From assembly GCA_946538795.1 (NCBI GenBank), contig CAMNGY010000039.1, positions 1-8,725 of the forward strand: a stretch of 8,725 nt of DNA, in the 5' to 3' direction. The notes under the pieces were generated by a model that was not told the DNA's origin, ran no database searches, and saw only the letters and a list, made by a program, of their open reading frames with translations. Positions 1-6,664 of this stretch are shown piece after piece (positions within the stretch are counted from its first letter, which is position 1; each line of letters begins with the position of its first letter). Source of the DNA: an uncultured Treponema sp. (GTDB lineage Bacteria > Spirochaetota > Spirochaetia > Treponematales > Treponemataceae). A program made the translations under genes and the position numbers.

Positions 1-10
1 CGTATTCCAT
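1..10 (-). CDS. Possible start of the next operon gene (partial)
   Basis: Seven bases after the stop codon of the Gfo/Idh gene there is an ATG followed by codons for Glu and Tyr, after which the window ends. The bases between form a G-run (TAGGGGGGT) that could act as a Shine-Dalgarno element, although it sits very close to the ATG. The tight spacing matches the rest of the operon. With three codons visible nothing can be said about the product, and the ATG may be accidental. Confidence 0.3.
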
Positions 11-16
11 ACCCCC

Positions 17-1198
17 CTACGGTTCCACCGCGACACCAAGTTCCGCAGACTTGTAGGCCGCATAGATAATCTTTATGGTGTCATACGCCAAGTCAAAGGT
101 CGATTTGGGCTCCCGGTCATAATAAATGGACTCGATGAAGTCGCGCATCTCATCGGTATAGCCGCGGATGATTTCATCCTCAAGGAAGGGCTTGTTCCAT
201 CCCGTCTTAGAGGGGAGCATTTCCGAAATATACACGTCCTCAAGGTTGTCTTCGTCCAGGAAATAGGTTTCCATCATGTCGCTCATGGTCATCCTGCAGT
301 TTATGGCCGCATCATTACAGTACAGCTCCACATAGTTCTTGCTGCCTCCGAGCAGGGTGTCGTTTGCCATTATGACGGCCCGCGTGTCATCGGAAAACGT
401 GATGATTACCGTGGCGGTATCCTCGACGTCATGGGGATGCGCCGCAATATGGCGGTGCTCATATTCAGACAGGCGGGGAGTCACCTGCCCCATGTCTGCA
501 AAAACCTTCTTTATGGTTATGATTTCCCCGTGGGCCTTTGCCTCCTCGTTCTTAAGCCAGAGGATCGCGGACAGGGGATGCGCCCCGACCCGGATGAACG
601 AGCCTCCGCCCGTCTTGTTCCATTCTCCGGCAACGGGAGAGCTGGAGCCCTTGAGGCTTTCCTCGCCCTTTGCATACAGAATTCTGCTCTGCTTCTTGCG
701 TATTATTTCGGCGGCCTTCATGACGGCAGGCGCATAGACAAAGTTTTCCGCATACATGAACTTCCTTCCAGACTTCTTTATCTTTTTCCGCAGGCTGTCT
801 ATCGAAGCCTTGAGCTCATCGTACATCTTTACCTTTGAAACCTGCAGGCCGATCGGCTCGCAATCCCCTTCCCTTCCAAAATATCCGCTCAGGGGCTTCT
901 CGCAGATTACGTGCTTGCCCGCATCCAGCGCCTTCACAATCATCTCCTCATGGACATACGGAGGAGTGCAGATGTCTATCACGTCTATCTCGGGGTCCTT
1001 CAGCAGGTCGTCAAAGCTCAGGCTCGCATTCACAAAGCCGTAACGCTCCTTGAAGGCGTTCACCTGCTCAAACCTGCGGGCGATGATATGCTTGTAGCAC
1101 AGGGGAACCTCCGTATACCGCTGCAGCGCGTTCATGTGCAGCTCCGTGGCCCGTCCAGAGCCAGCCATTCCTATGCAGATTTCACCCTTATCGTTCAT
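17..1198 (-). CDS. Gfo/Idh/MocA family oxidoreductase
   Basis: A 393-residue NAD(P)-dependent dehydrogenase of the Gfo/Idh/MocA family, whose members oxidise, reduce or epimerise sugars and sugar nucleotides in the cytoplasm. The N-terminal Rossmann fold shows GMAGSGRAT (residues 10-18) in place of the usual GxGxxG/A loop. DVIDICTPPYVH (72-83) and CEKPL (99-103, with Lys101 the conserved lysine) follow. The C-terminal sheet domain contains GGGSFIRVGAHPLS (197-210), whose His207 is in the usual catalytic-histidine region. Between EKPL and the second domain lies an extra segment of roughly 40 residues (103-145), charged and probably helical. The ATG at 1198 is chosen because an AGGAGG lies six bases upstream, overlapping the stop of the FkbM gene. 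It is the last complete gene of the five-gene operon. The family is secure. The substrate is unknown; a sugar of the glycan made by the neighbours is the natural guess. Confidence 0.93.
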   Translation of the reverse strand: MNDKGEICIGMAGSGRATELHMNALQRYTEVPLCYKHIIARRFEQVNAFKERYGFVNASLSFDDLLKDPEIDVIDICTPPYVHEEMIVKALDAGKHVICEKPLSGYFGREGDCEPIGLQVSKVKMYDELKASIDSLRKKIKKSGRKFMYAENFVYAPAVMKAAEIIRKKQSRILYAKGEESLKGSSSPVAGEWNKTGGGSFIRVGAHPLSAILWLKNEEAKAHGEIITIKKVFADMGQVTPRLSEYEHRHIAAHPHDVEDTATVIITFSDDTRAVIMANDTLLGGSKNYVELYCNDAAINCRMTMSDMMETYFLDEDNLEDVYISEMLPSKTGWNKPFLEDEIIRGYTDEMRDFIESIYYDREPKSTFDLAYDTIKIIYAAYKSAELGVAVEP

Positions 1199-1204
1199 AC
1201 ATCC

Positions 1205-1210
1205 CCTCCT
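1205..1210 (-). promoter_or_regulatory. Ribosome binding site of the Gfo/Idh gene
   Basis: A perfect AGGAGG lies six bases before the ATG at 1198 and overlaps the TAG stop of the FkbM gene by two bases. It fixes the start. A second ATG four bases further upstream is out of frame and only two bases from the AGGAGG, so it is a poor candidate. The overlap with the stop suggests translational coupling. Confidence 0.8.
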
Positions 1211-2282
1211 ATTTCCTTGGAATGAAGAACATCACGGTCTCGTCCGATCCCTGCGTATAATGACGCATAAACAGGTCATAATCGTCCCGTATGGACAGGA
1301 CCAGCTCTGGAATTCTCCAAAAATCATCCGGCTTATGGTAGACGCAGATTGCCATGTTTGGATGGCACTTCCGTATCGTCTCCCTCGCCCCCTCCACGGC
1401 ATCGGCTTCCGCACCCTCTATGTCCATCTTTATGAAATCGACCTGCTCATGCACCAAATCGTCAAGCCGTGCGACCTCTATGGACATATTGCCGTCATCG
1501 CAGATCATTGATGCAGAACCGTTAGCGGAAAAATGAAGTACGGCATTTTCATTGGACAGCCCTTTCTGAAAGAATTCGACGTTCGGAACGTCTGCAAGAT
1601 TCTGCCTCGCGATGCTGACATTTTTTTCCTCAGGCTCAAAGAAGAACACCTTCCGATAATCAGGATAATGCTCCCGGAATTTCCTCGTGGTGGATCCATC
1701 AAAGCCACCTACGTCGGCAAACGAAGCCTTCTCCGGCAACTGGAGGCAGGCGTCAAAATACTGCTCGTCCGTCGGCGGGTCAAATCCGAGAAGATAGCGC
1801 ATGTCCCCCGAAACCTTGAAGTTCACGAGGTTCTGGAAGACATTCTTTGATTTTTCATCGCACAGCCTGTCGAATATCCTGTCGTACTTTCCGCGGTTCT
1901 TCTCGATGTCCTCTTTCCATCCCCTAAAATGGAACAGATCAACAGGAAGCCCCGATGCCTGTACAAACGCATAGCAGTCCATGCTCCTGAACCTGTAGGC
2001 GGAAAGCATATGACCTACAGCTATCGAAGCCAAAAACACGCAACTGAGGACTAGCGCATCCTCTGGTATGTCGTCAAGATTGTGGATTATCGGCTTTCCC
2101 AAAAAGGAATCGTCCTTGGAGAGGGTATTTATATATGCATCCACAGGAAGGTACTTGGAAAACTCTGCGGCAAGGCCATTCGTACCAAATAGGATTTTCT
2201 TATGCGGACTGTTTTTGACCATGAAGAGCCCAGCGAATTCTTCCGCATAGGGATTCTTATAAACTGGATAAATTTGAAGCAC
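1209..2282 (-). CDS. FkbM family SAM-dependent methyltransferase with extra N-terminal domain
   Basis: A 357-residue cytoplasmic protein whose second half is an FkbM-type methyltransferase, a family that methylates hydroxyl or other groups of polyketides and surface sugars. The SAM-binding loop is FADVGGFDGSTT (188-199). The acidic end of the second strand is FEPE (215-218), and the hallmark FIKMDIEGAE sits at 283-292, followed by AICVYHKPDD (311-320) and a late HY (341-342). Residues 28 to about 110 (ILFGTNGLAAEF and following) look like a small Rossmann-type domain of the kind preceding sugar acyltransferases (PglD-N-like). Its role is unknown, possibly sugar-nucleotide binding. The start is a GTG eight bases after a perfect AGGAGG, and the 36-base gap to the ATP-grasp gene is the largest in the operon. 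The 5' part is more AT-rich than the other genes. The methyltransferase call is firm; the acceptor is inferred to be a glycan sugar. Confidence 0.92.
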   Translation of the reverse strand: MLQIYPVYKNPYAEEFAGLFMVKNSPHKKILFGTNGLAAEFSKYLPVDAYINTLSKDDSFLGKPIIHNLDDIPEDALVLSCVFLASIAVGHMLSAYRFRSMDCYAFVQASGLPVDLFHFRGWKEDIEKNRGKYDRIFDRLCDEKSKNVFQNLVNFKVSGDMRYLLGFDPPTDEQYFDACLQLPEKASFADVGGFDGSTTRKFREHYPDYRKVFFFEPEEKNVSIARQNLADVPNVEFFQKGLSNENAVLHFSANGSASMICDDGNMSIEVARLDDLVHEQVDFIKMDIEGAEADAVEGARETIRKCHPNMAICVYHKPDDFWRIPELVLSIRDDYDLFMRHYTQGSDETVMFFIPRK

Positions 2283-2290
2283 CGTCGCAA

Positions 2291-2296
2291 CCTCCT
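2291..2296 (-). promoter_or_regulatory. Ribosome binding site deciding the GTG start of the FkbM gene
   Basis: AGGAGG inside AAAGGAGGT stands eight bases before GTG at 2282. No in-frame ATG is suitably placed, so this perfect site supports GTG initiation. It is the strongest ribosome binding site in the operon and lies in the longest internal gap, which suggests that this gene is translated independently and not only by coupling. Confidence 0.8.
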
Positions 2297-2318
2297 TTCC
2301 TGCAACCTTTCAAAGACT

Positions 2319-3494
2319 CTAGAATTCTATCCTCACCAACTGATGGAAACCGTCCAAGGTATCCTTCATCTCCGCATAGGATGGAAACTGCATCAAAAGT
2401 ATTCCCGCCTTGTATTTCATAAAATCGGACACCTCGTCCCCCGGCCTGCCCCACAGCAACTGATGCACCAGGTGTTTTTTCACCTGTTCGGAAATGGCGA
2501 TGTTCCGCACGGTTCCGTTCCGTTCTGCCATGATGCACTGCCGTGCGACAAAATTATGGCGGCAGAGGTACGATTCCTCCAGCGGGAGGCCGACCTCAGC
2601 CTTGACTATCTCCATGGGATAGTCTATGCCGGACGAGAACTTTGCAAGCAGGACGTACAGGTCTCCCGGTGCCCTCCTGCATGGGTCAATCATCACGGGA
2701 TAGCCGCTGTCATCAACGATGAACTGGACATGAAACAGGCCATCGACAAGCTGGAGTTCCGCCGCAATTTTTTCGATATCGCTTATCAACGTAAAAATAG
2801 CAGCCTGCGACAGGGAAGCAGACGGCATGGACGCCCCCTGGACCAGGTACTTGTTTTTATAATACTGCTCGTCATCAAACACGCCCAGCACAACCCGGCA
2901 GCCCTTCAAGAGGACGGATGCCCCATGGTTTGAGCCAGAAACAAATTCCTCGACAATCGCAAACGATTCCCGCGTCACCGACAGGCAGGACTCAAACGTC
3001 CGTACAGACTCCTCCTCATTCCGGCAGACCGAAACCCCCTTGCCGCCGGTAAGGTCCACCGGCTTCACCATGACCGGAAAAGCAAAGTCTTCGAGGGCTG
3101 CCTTCAAGTCCGCAGGCGACGCAACTTTCACGGCCTTCGGAGTCTTTATGCCCAGCCTGTGCAGTAGCTCGCGGAAGCTGTCCTTATGATGCACCTGCAG
3201 GGCAACTTCATAGGAGTCATGCCCCGGAAGCCCCAGCTTTTCACATGCATAGGCAGTGGAAAGATACGCGAAGTCATTGCAACCGGAAACTATGGCACTG
3301 ACGTCTTTTTCCTTTGCAAGCGACAGAACAAACTCCCTGTCCGAAAAGTCGCCGGGAACATATTCATCGGCAGCCTGGTGTCCAAGCCCATCACGGTTCA
3401 ATCCTGTCGAAATCACGAAAAACCCGAGCGACTTCGCCGCATGAATCAAGGGCAGCTCCGCATGGCTTCCGCCCGTAATCAAAAGCTTCTTCAT
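2319..3494 (-). CDS. ATP-grasp domain ligase
   Basis: A 391-residue protein of the ATP-grasp superfamily, enzymes that activate a carboxylate as acyl phosphate and join it to an amine or thiol. A pre-ATP-grasp Rossmann domain opens with LLITGGSHAELPLI (4-17) and ends near residue 100. The ATP-grasp core shows VMVKPVDLTGGKGVSV (141-156) with ATP-binding Lys144 and a Gly-rich loop, then IVEEFVSG (180-187) on the hinge strand. The metal-site region is HVQFIV (255-260) and MIDPCRRAPGDLY (268-280). Gln257, Asp270 and Cys272 stand where classic members have Glu, Glu and Asn. From memory, the Q and RRxPGDxY features recur in ATP-grasp proteins of surface-polysaccharide clusters, so the enzyme is probably active. 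It starts nine bases after the membrane protein gene without a good Shine-Dalgarno, which suggests translational coupling. A role in acylating an amino sugar, perhaps the product of wecE, is inference. Confidence 0.9.
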   Translation of the reverse strand: MKKLLITGGSHAELPLIHAAKSLGFFVISTGLNRDGLGHQAADEYVPGDFSDREFVLSLAKEKDVSAIVSGCNDFAYLSTAYACEKLGLPGHDSYEVALQVHHKDSFRELLHRLGIKTPKAVKVASPADLKAALEDFAFPVMVKPVDLTGGKGVSVCRNEEESVRTFESCLSVTRESFAIVEEFVSGSNHGASVLLKGCRVVLGVFDDEQYYKNKYLVQGASMPSASLSQAAIFTLISDIEKIAAELQLVDGLFHVQFIVDDSGYPVMIDPCRRAPGDLYVLLAKFSSGIDYPMEIVKAEVGLPLEESYLCRHNFVARQCIMAERNGTVRNIAISEQVKKHLVHQLLWGRPGDEVSDFMKYKAGILLMQFPSYAEMKDTLDGFHQLVRIEF

Positions 3495-3503
3495 CCTGCC
3501 CGC

Positions 3504-5360
3504 CTAGTCCCTCAGCATGTGCCTGTCTATCCAATAGCCAAAGTCGCCGTCAAACCCGCCCGCATACTCATAGACAATTACCCGGCGGAAAGTTTCGTTC
3601 ATGGCAAAGTCAGCCGTCTTCTTGTAATAGCTGTTCACGAACTCGTTGAACAGATAGCCGTCCTTCTCTATGGACAGCAGCTCGTCTATCCCGAAATCCA
3701 CATAGATATACTTCTGGGGTATCTTTCCTTTCCTCTGGTAGTAGGCGTACAGGTTGTCTGGGGCGTTTACCCCGTAGCTGTACTGCATCCGGTCCCATGT
3801 AGCCCTGTCGCACATCACGCCCCTGCGCGCCATGAGATAGCCGCCGGGCACGTTGTCGCGGAAGGCATACGTTTCCCCGCCGGCAATCAGCTTGTTCAGA
3901 TATTCTTCCGTTTCAGGAAGGTCATGGGCACGGGCGGCGGTCGTAAAGACACCTTTGTATACCCCCGATTCCACCCTGCTGTCCAGCTGGGAAAGGTTGC
4001 CATCGTGGAAACAGAACCTGTAGTTGCTTACGACAGTCGTGACGGTGCAGCAGATGACGAACGGCACCACCAGCCTCCGCAAAAGATTCCCTTCCTCGCC
4101 CAGCATGACGAGCAGGTACACCGCGAATGCGGGCGCGGCATGGGGAAGCCTGGCAAGAGAGGCGTTGCTTTCGGTCATTATCATCTCCCCGAAGGCGAAG
4201 GCCAGGGGGTACAGGCCCAGGTACAGGATGACAGGGTATTTCTTGTGCTCCTTCATGCACAAAAGAAGCGGGACAGCCATGCCCGCAAGGAAGCCCCAGT
4301 CCATCCCGGCCCTGGGGGAATTCTGCCACAGCTGCAAAAAACAGCAGTAGGCGGCCGGAAGGGCTATGGCCGCAAAAGCCGCAAGAAGGGCACAAGCCCT
4401 TTTGGAAAGCGGCTTCCAGCCCTCGCGTCCGCCGTTAAGGCCGCCCTCATGGAGGAATTTCTTTGAAAGGAAATACACGGCCGCAAATGCCGCAATGGCA
4501 AAAGGCACTATTATGCAGTAAAGCCTCAGTATCACTGAAAGCCTGTCCCAGACAGTATCCTGGGTCAGATTCTGCTCGGGATAGGGATGGGCCAAGTTAT
4601 CAAGCCCGGCCATGAACGTCGGAAGCCCCGCCTGGACAATGACGGGAACGGTCACGACCAGCAGCTGCAAAATTCCCCCGGCCAGGCAGCACGCGAGGTT
4701 CACGGCCCCGGTCCTGACGTCCCTGCTTCTGGCTATAATCACGACGGCGAAGCTGGCAATAATGATGCCAGATCCAATATGCCCGACAAGGGCAATCCCC
4801 ATGAGGAAGCCCACCAGGGCCAGCCTCAGGCGGACGTGCCTGCCGCCGTGTTCCAAGGCATCGTAGATGACAAGCCCGCTTATGTACGACAGCGCGCACG
4901 GAACGGTATTGTAGCTGAAATTGTATATGCCTATCCCGCCGGCAAAGGCAATCATGAATGCCGTAACAAGCAGCGCATGGGGGCGGCCGAAATCCTTCAT
5001 CAGGATGCGGCAGCCTGCCAGCATGACCGCGCACCAGAAAATCATGTAGCAGATGCGCGAATACAGGAATACCCCCTCGCCACTGGGAACAAGCAGTTCA
5101 TACACGAAGAGGAAGGGAATCATCAGCAGGCCGCATCCGGTTCCGACGGCATTGTTGTAGGCATAATAGAAGTTCCCGTGCATGGCCGACAGGGCATCGG
5201 AAACATAATAGGCCTCATCGGTAAGCTCCGTCCCGTAGAACATGCGGACAAACATGGCCAAAGCCGCAAGCACGCAGGCGGCCAGCGGGAGGATATCGCG
5301 GGCAGCCAGCCCCTGCCGCTCACGGGGATAGGAGGACGGACCGGACACAGTGCCTGTCAT
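3504..5360 (-). CDS. Polytopic membrane protein, probable GT-C fold glycosyltransferase
   Basis: A 618-residue integral membrane protein. A basic N-terminal tail is followed by hydrophobic segments near residues 22-41, 74-92, 101-119, 128-146, 152-168, 180-210 (possibly two), 220-243, 277-298, 321-343, 353-368, 374-392, 405-421 and 428-446. About 170 largely polar residues (447-618) follow and should form a soluble domain on the outer face of the membrane. The first external loop carries TELTDEAYY (44-52), with an acidic Asp48-Glu49 pair where GT39/ArnT/PMT-type enzymes bind the lipid-linked donor and catalyse transfer. The protein would thus use a polyprenyl-phosphate sugar to glycosylate a surface molecule. 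The start overlaps the wecE stop in an ATGA, with AAGGGGG four bases before it. The membrane topology is clear; the glycosyltransferase call rests on fold pattern and context, and no exact family is recognised. Confidence 0.75.
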   Translation of the reverse strand: MTGTVSGPSSYPRERQGLAARDILPLAACVLAALAMFVRMFYGTELTDEAYYVSDALSAMHGNFYYAYNNAVGTGCGLLMIPFLFVYELLVPSGEGVFLYSRICYMIFWCAVMLAGCRILMKDFGRPHALLVTAFMIAFAGGIGIYNFSYNTVPCALSYISGLVIYDALEHGGRHVRLRLALVGFLMGIALVGHIGSGIIIASFAVVIIARSRDVRTGAVNLACCLAGGILQLLVVTVPVIVQAGLPTFMAGLDNLAHPYPEQNLTQDTVWDRLSVILRLYCIIVPFAIAAFAAVYFLSKKFLHEGGLNGGREGWKPLSKRACALLAAFAAIALPAAYCCFLQLWQNSPRAGMDWGFLAGMAVPLLLCMKEHKKYPVILYLGLYPLAFAFGEMIMTESNASLARLPHAAPAFAVYLLVMLGEEGNLLRRLVVPFVICCTVTTVVSNYRFCFHDGNLSQLDSRVESGVYKGVFTTAARAHDLPETEEYLNKLIAGGETYAFRDNVPGGYLMARRGVMCDRATWDRMQYSYGVNAPDNLYAYYQRKGKIPQKYIYVDFGIDELLSIEKDGYLFNEFVNSYYKKTADFAMNETFRRVIVYEYAGGFDGDFGYWIDRHMLRD

Positions 5361-6496
5361 TCGGCCCCCTTATAAAAATCCTTAACGGCGGCGGCCACTG
5401 AATCAACGGTGTCCGCGCTCAGCCCGTAATAGAGGGGGAGCCTCACCAGCCTGTCGCTTTCCCTGCTGGTAAACCTGTCCTCGCCGTCAAAACGCCCGAA
5501 TTTGAGTCCGGCCGGGGACGAGTGAAGAGGAATGTAGTGGAACACGCAGTAAAAGCCGCGCTCCTTCATAAACTCTATGAACCTGCCCCGCTCCTCCAGG
5601 TCCCTGCACTTTATGTAGAACATGTGGGCGTTGTGCACGCAGGCTTCCGGCACAAAAGGAATGCCTATCTTCCCGCTGTCCGCAAGGGGCCGCAGCGACA
5701 TGCGGTAGCGTTCCCAGGCCACAAGCCTGGCCTCGTTTATCTTGTCCGCGACCTCAAGCTGCGCCCACAGGTAAGCCGCGTTCAGCTCGCTGGGAAGGTA
5801 GCTGGATCCGTAGTCCACCCAGGTATACTTGTCTATCTGCCCGCGCCAGAACTTGGAGCGGTTGGTCCCCTTCTCGCGGAAGATTTCCGCCCGCTCAACG
5901 TCCTCCGTTCCGGTGTTTATGACGATGGCACCGCCTTCGCCCATGCTGAAGTTCTTGGTTTCATGGAAGCTGTAGCACCCGTAGTCGCCTATCGTGCCCA
6001 AGGGCCTTCCTTTGTATGATGACATCACGCCCTGGGCGGCATCCTCCACGACCTTCAGCCCGTGGCGGCCGGCAATATCCATTATGGTATCCATCTCGCA
6101 GGCAATGCCGGCATAATGAACCACGCATATCACCTTGGTCCTGGGGGTCAGGGCCCTTTCTATGAGCTTCTCGTCTATGTTCATCGTGTCGGGCCGCACG
6201 TCAACGAACACAATCTTGGCCCCACGCTGGACGAAAGCATCGGCAGTGGAGCAGAACGTGAAGCTTGGCATGATTACCTCATCGCCAGGCTGAACCCCGC
6301 ACAGCAGGGCCGCCATCTCCAGCGCGGAAGTGCAGCTGGTGGTCAGGAGAACCTTCTTTGCCTGGAACCGCCGTTCCATCCATTCGGAGCATTTCTTCGT
6401 GAACCCGCCGTCGCCACAAATCTTGTGGCTGGCAATTGCCTGAGCTATGTATTTTTCCTCGCTACCGACGTACGGGGGAACATTAAATGGAATCAT
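5357..6496 (-). CDS. wecE: dTDP-4-amino-4,6-dideoxygalactose transaminase
   Basis: A 379-residue PLP-dependent sugar aminotransferase of the DegT/DnrJ/EryC1 class, very close to E. coli WecE/RffA (about 376 residues) as I recall that sequence. It converts dTDP-4-keto-6-deoxy-D-glucose plus glutamate to dTDP-4-amino-4,6-dideoxy-D-galactose (dTDP-Fuc4N) in the cytoplasm. Family blocks include CGDGGFT (27-33), GDEVIMPS (71-78), GAKIVFVDVRPDTMNIDE (92-109), VVEDAAQGVMSSYKG (149-163) with PLP-contacting Asp152, and SFHETKN (176-182) with Lys181 as the Schiff-base lysine. Further ones are EKGTNRS (208-214), DKYTWVDYGSSY (222-233), NAHMFYIK (289-296) and VFHYIPLH (318-325). ATG at 6496 has AAGGG eight bases upstream and sits just behind a strong promoter, so it heads the operon. 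In enterobacteria the product feeds enterobacterial common antigen; here no WecD, WecF or WecA is visible, so the product probably goes to another glycan. Confidence 0.95.
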   Translation of the reverse strand: MIPFNVPPYVGSEEKYIAQAIASHKICGDGGFTKKCSEWMERRFQAKKVLLTTSCTSALEMAALLCGVQPGDEVIMPSFTFCSTADAFVQRGAKIVFVDVRPDTMNIDEKLIERALTPRTKVICVVHYAGIACEMDTIMDIAGRHGLKVVEDAAQGVMSSYKGRPLGTIGDYGCYSFHETKNFSMGEGGAIVINTGTEDVERAEIFREKGTNRSKFWRGQIDKYTWVDYGSSYLPSELNAAYLWAQLEVADKINEARLVAWERYRMSLRPLADSGKIGIPFVPEACVHNAHMFYIKCRDLEERGRFIEFMKERGFYCVFHYIPLHSSPAGLKFGRFDGEDRFTSRESDRLVRLPLYYGLSADTVDSVAAAVKDFYKGAE

Positions 6497-6504
6497 CTGC
6501 CAAA

Positions 6505-6509
6505 CCCTT
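6505..6509 (-). promoter_or_regulatory. Ribosome binding site of wecE
   Basis: AAGGG lies eight bases before the ATG at 6496. Given the promoter immediately upstream, the ribosome binding site would lie at or within a few bases of the transcript's 5' end. Confidence 0.6.
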
Positions 6510-6516
6510 AGAAAGA

Positions 6517-6545
6517 AGTCTACCGTAGAATGGACAATATGTCAA
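6517..6545 (-). promoter_or_regulatory. Sigma70-type promoter of the wecE operon
   Basis: A perfect -35 box TTGACA (6545-6540) is followed after exactly 17 bases by TAGACT (6522-6517), which matches four of six bases of TATAAT. Transcription would start near 6510, leaving a leader of only about 14 bases before wecE. The element lies downstream of the terminator of the reductase gene, as expected for the promoter of a separate operon. No operator palindrome is evident beside it. Confidence 0.75.
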
Positions 6546-6550
6546 ACAAA

Positions 6551-6590
6551 GGGGCGGCCCGGGGCGGAAAGGAACAAAAAAAGGGGGCGG
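6551..6590. repeat. Three GGGGCGG direct repeats upstream of the promoter
   Basis: GGGGCGG occurs at 6551-6557, 6561-6567 and 6584-6590. The first two copies are exactly ten bases apart and both precede the -35 box of the wecE promoter; the third forms part of the upstream terminator. The ten-base phase would place the first two on one face of the helix, so a protein-binding role is possible. GC-rich chance similarity is equally possible. Confidence 0.4.
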
Positions 6591-6654
6591 CAGTTTCAAA
6601 AGCAACCGGCTTTTGCAACTGGCCCGGGGGCACAAAGCCCCCTTCCGCCAGTTG
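6576..6654 (-). terminator. Rho-independent terminator of the reductase gene, with alternative stems
   Basis: Eleven bases after the reductase stop codon the minus strand carries CAACTGGC (6654-6647) pairing with GCCAGTTG (6623-6616), enclosing GGGGGC (6642-6637) pairing with GCCCCC (6631-6626) around a five-base loop. The 3' arm of this hairpin can instead pair with the next segment, giving a second stem (6624-6589) around a short loop at 6608-6604, with one bulge and one mismatch. GCCCCC (6588-6583) and seven T residues (6582-6576) follow. The last GCCCCC can also pair with the first GGGGGC, which puts the stem directly against the T-run. Confidence 0.75.
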
Positions 6655-6664
6655 AAGTCCCGGC

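Noticed and set aside
1188..1202. A five-codon frame on the minus strand (ATG at 1202, TAA at 1190-1188) overlapping the start of the Gfo/Idh gene
   Set aside because: Its ATG is only two bases from the AGGAGG, while the in-frame ATG at 1198 has a proper six-base spacing. It is probably chance.
3186..4466. A 426-codon open frame on the plus strand
   Set aside because: It lies antisense to the ATP-grasp and membrane-protein genes, has no recognisable motifs, and is explained by the high GC and codon bias of the real genes opposite.
4587..5375. A 262-codon open frame on the plus strand
   Set aside because: It mirrors the hydrophobic codons of the membrane protein gene and shows no family motif.
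6497..6664. A small gene or a regulatory RNA in the gap between reductase and wecE
   Set aside because: The gap is fully accounted for by the terminator and promoter. No open frame with a ribosome site is seen, and the predicted leader is too short for a riboswitch.
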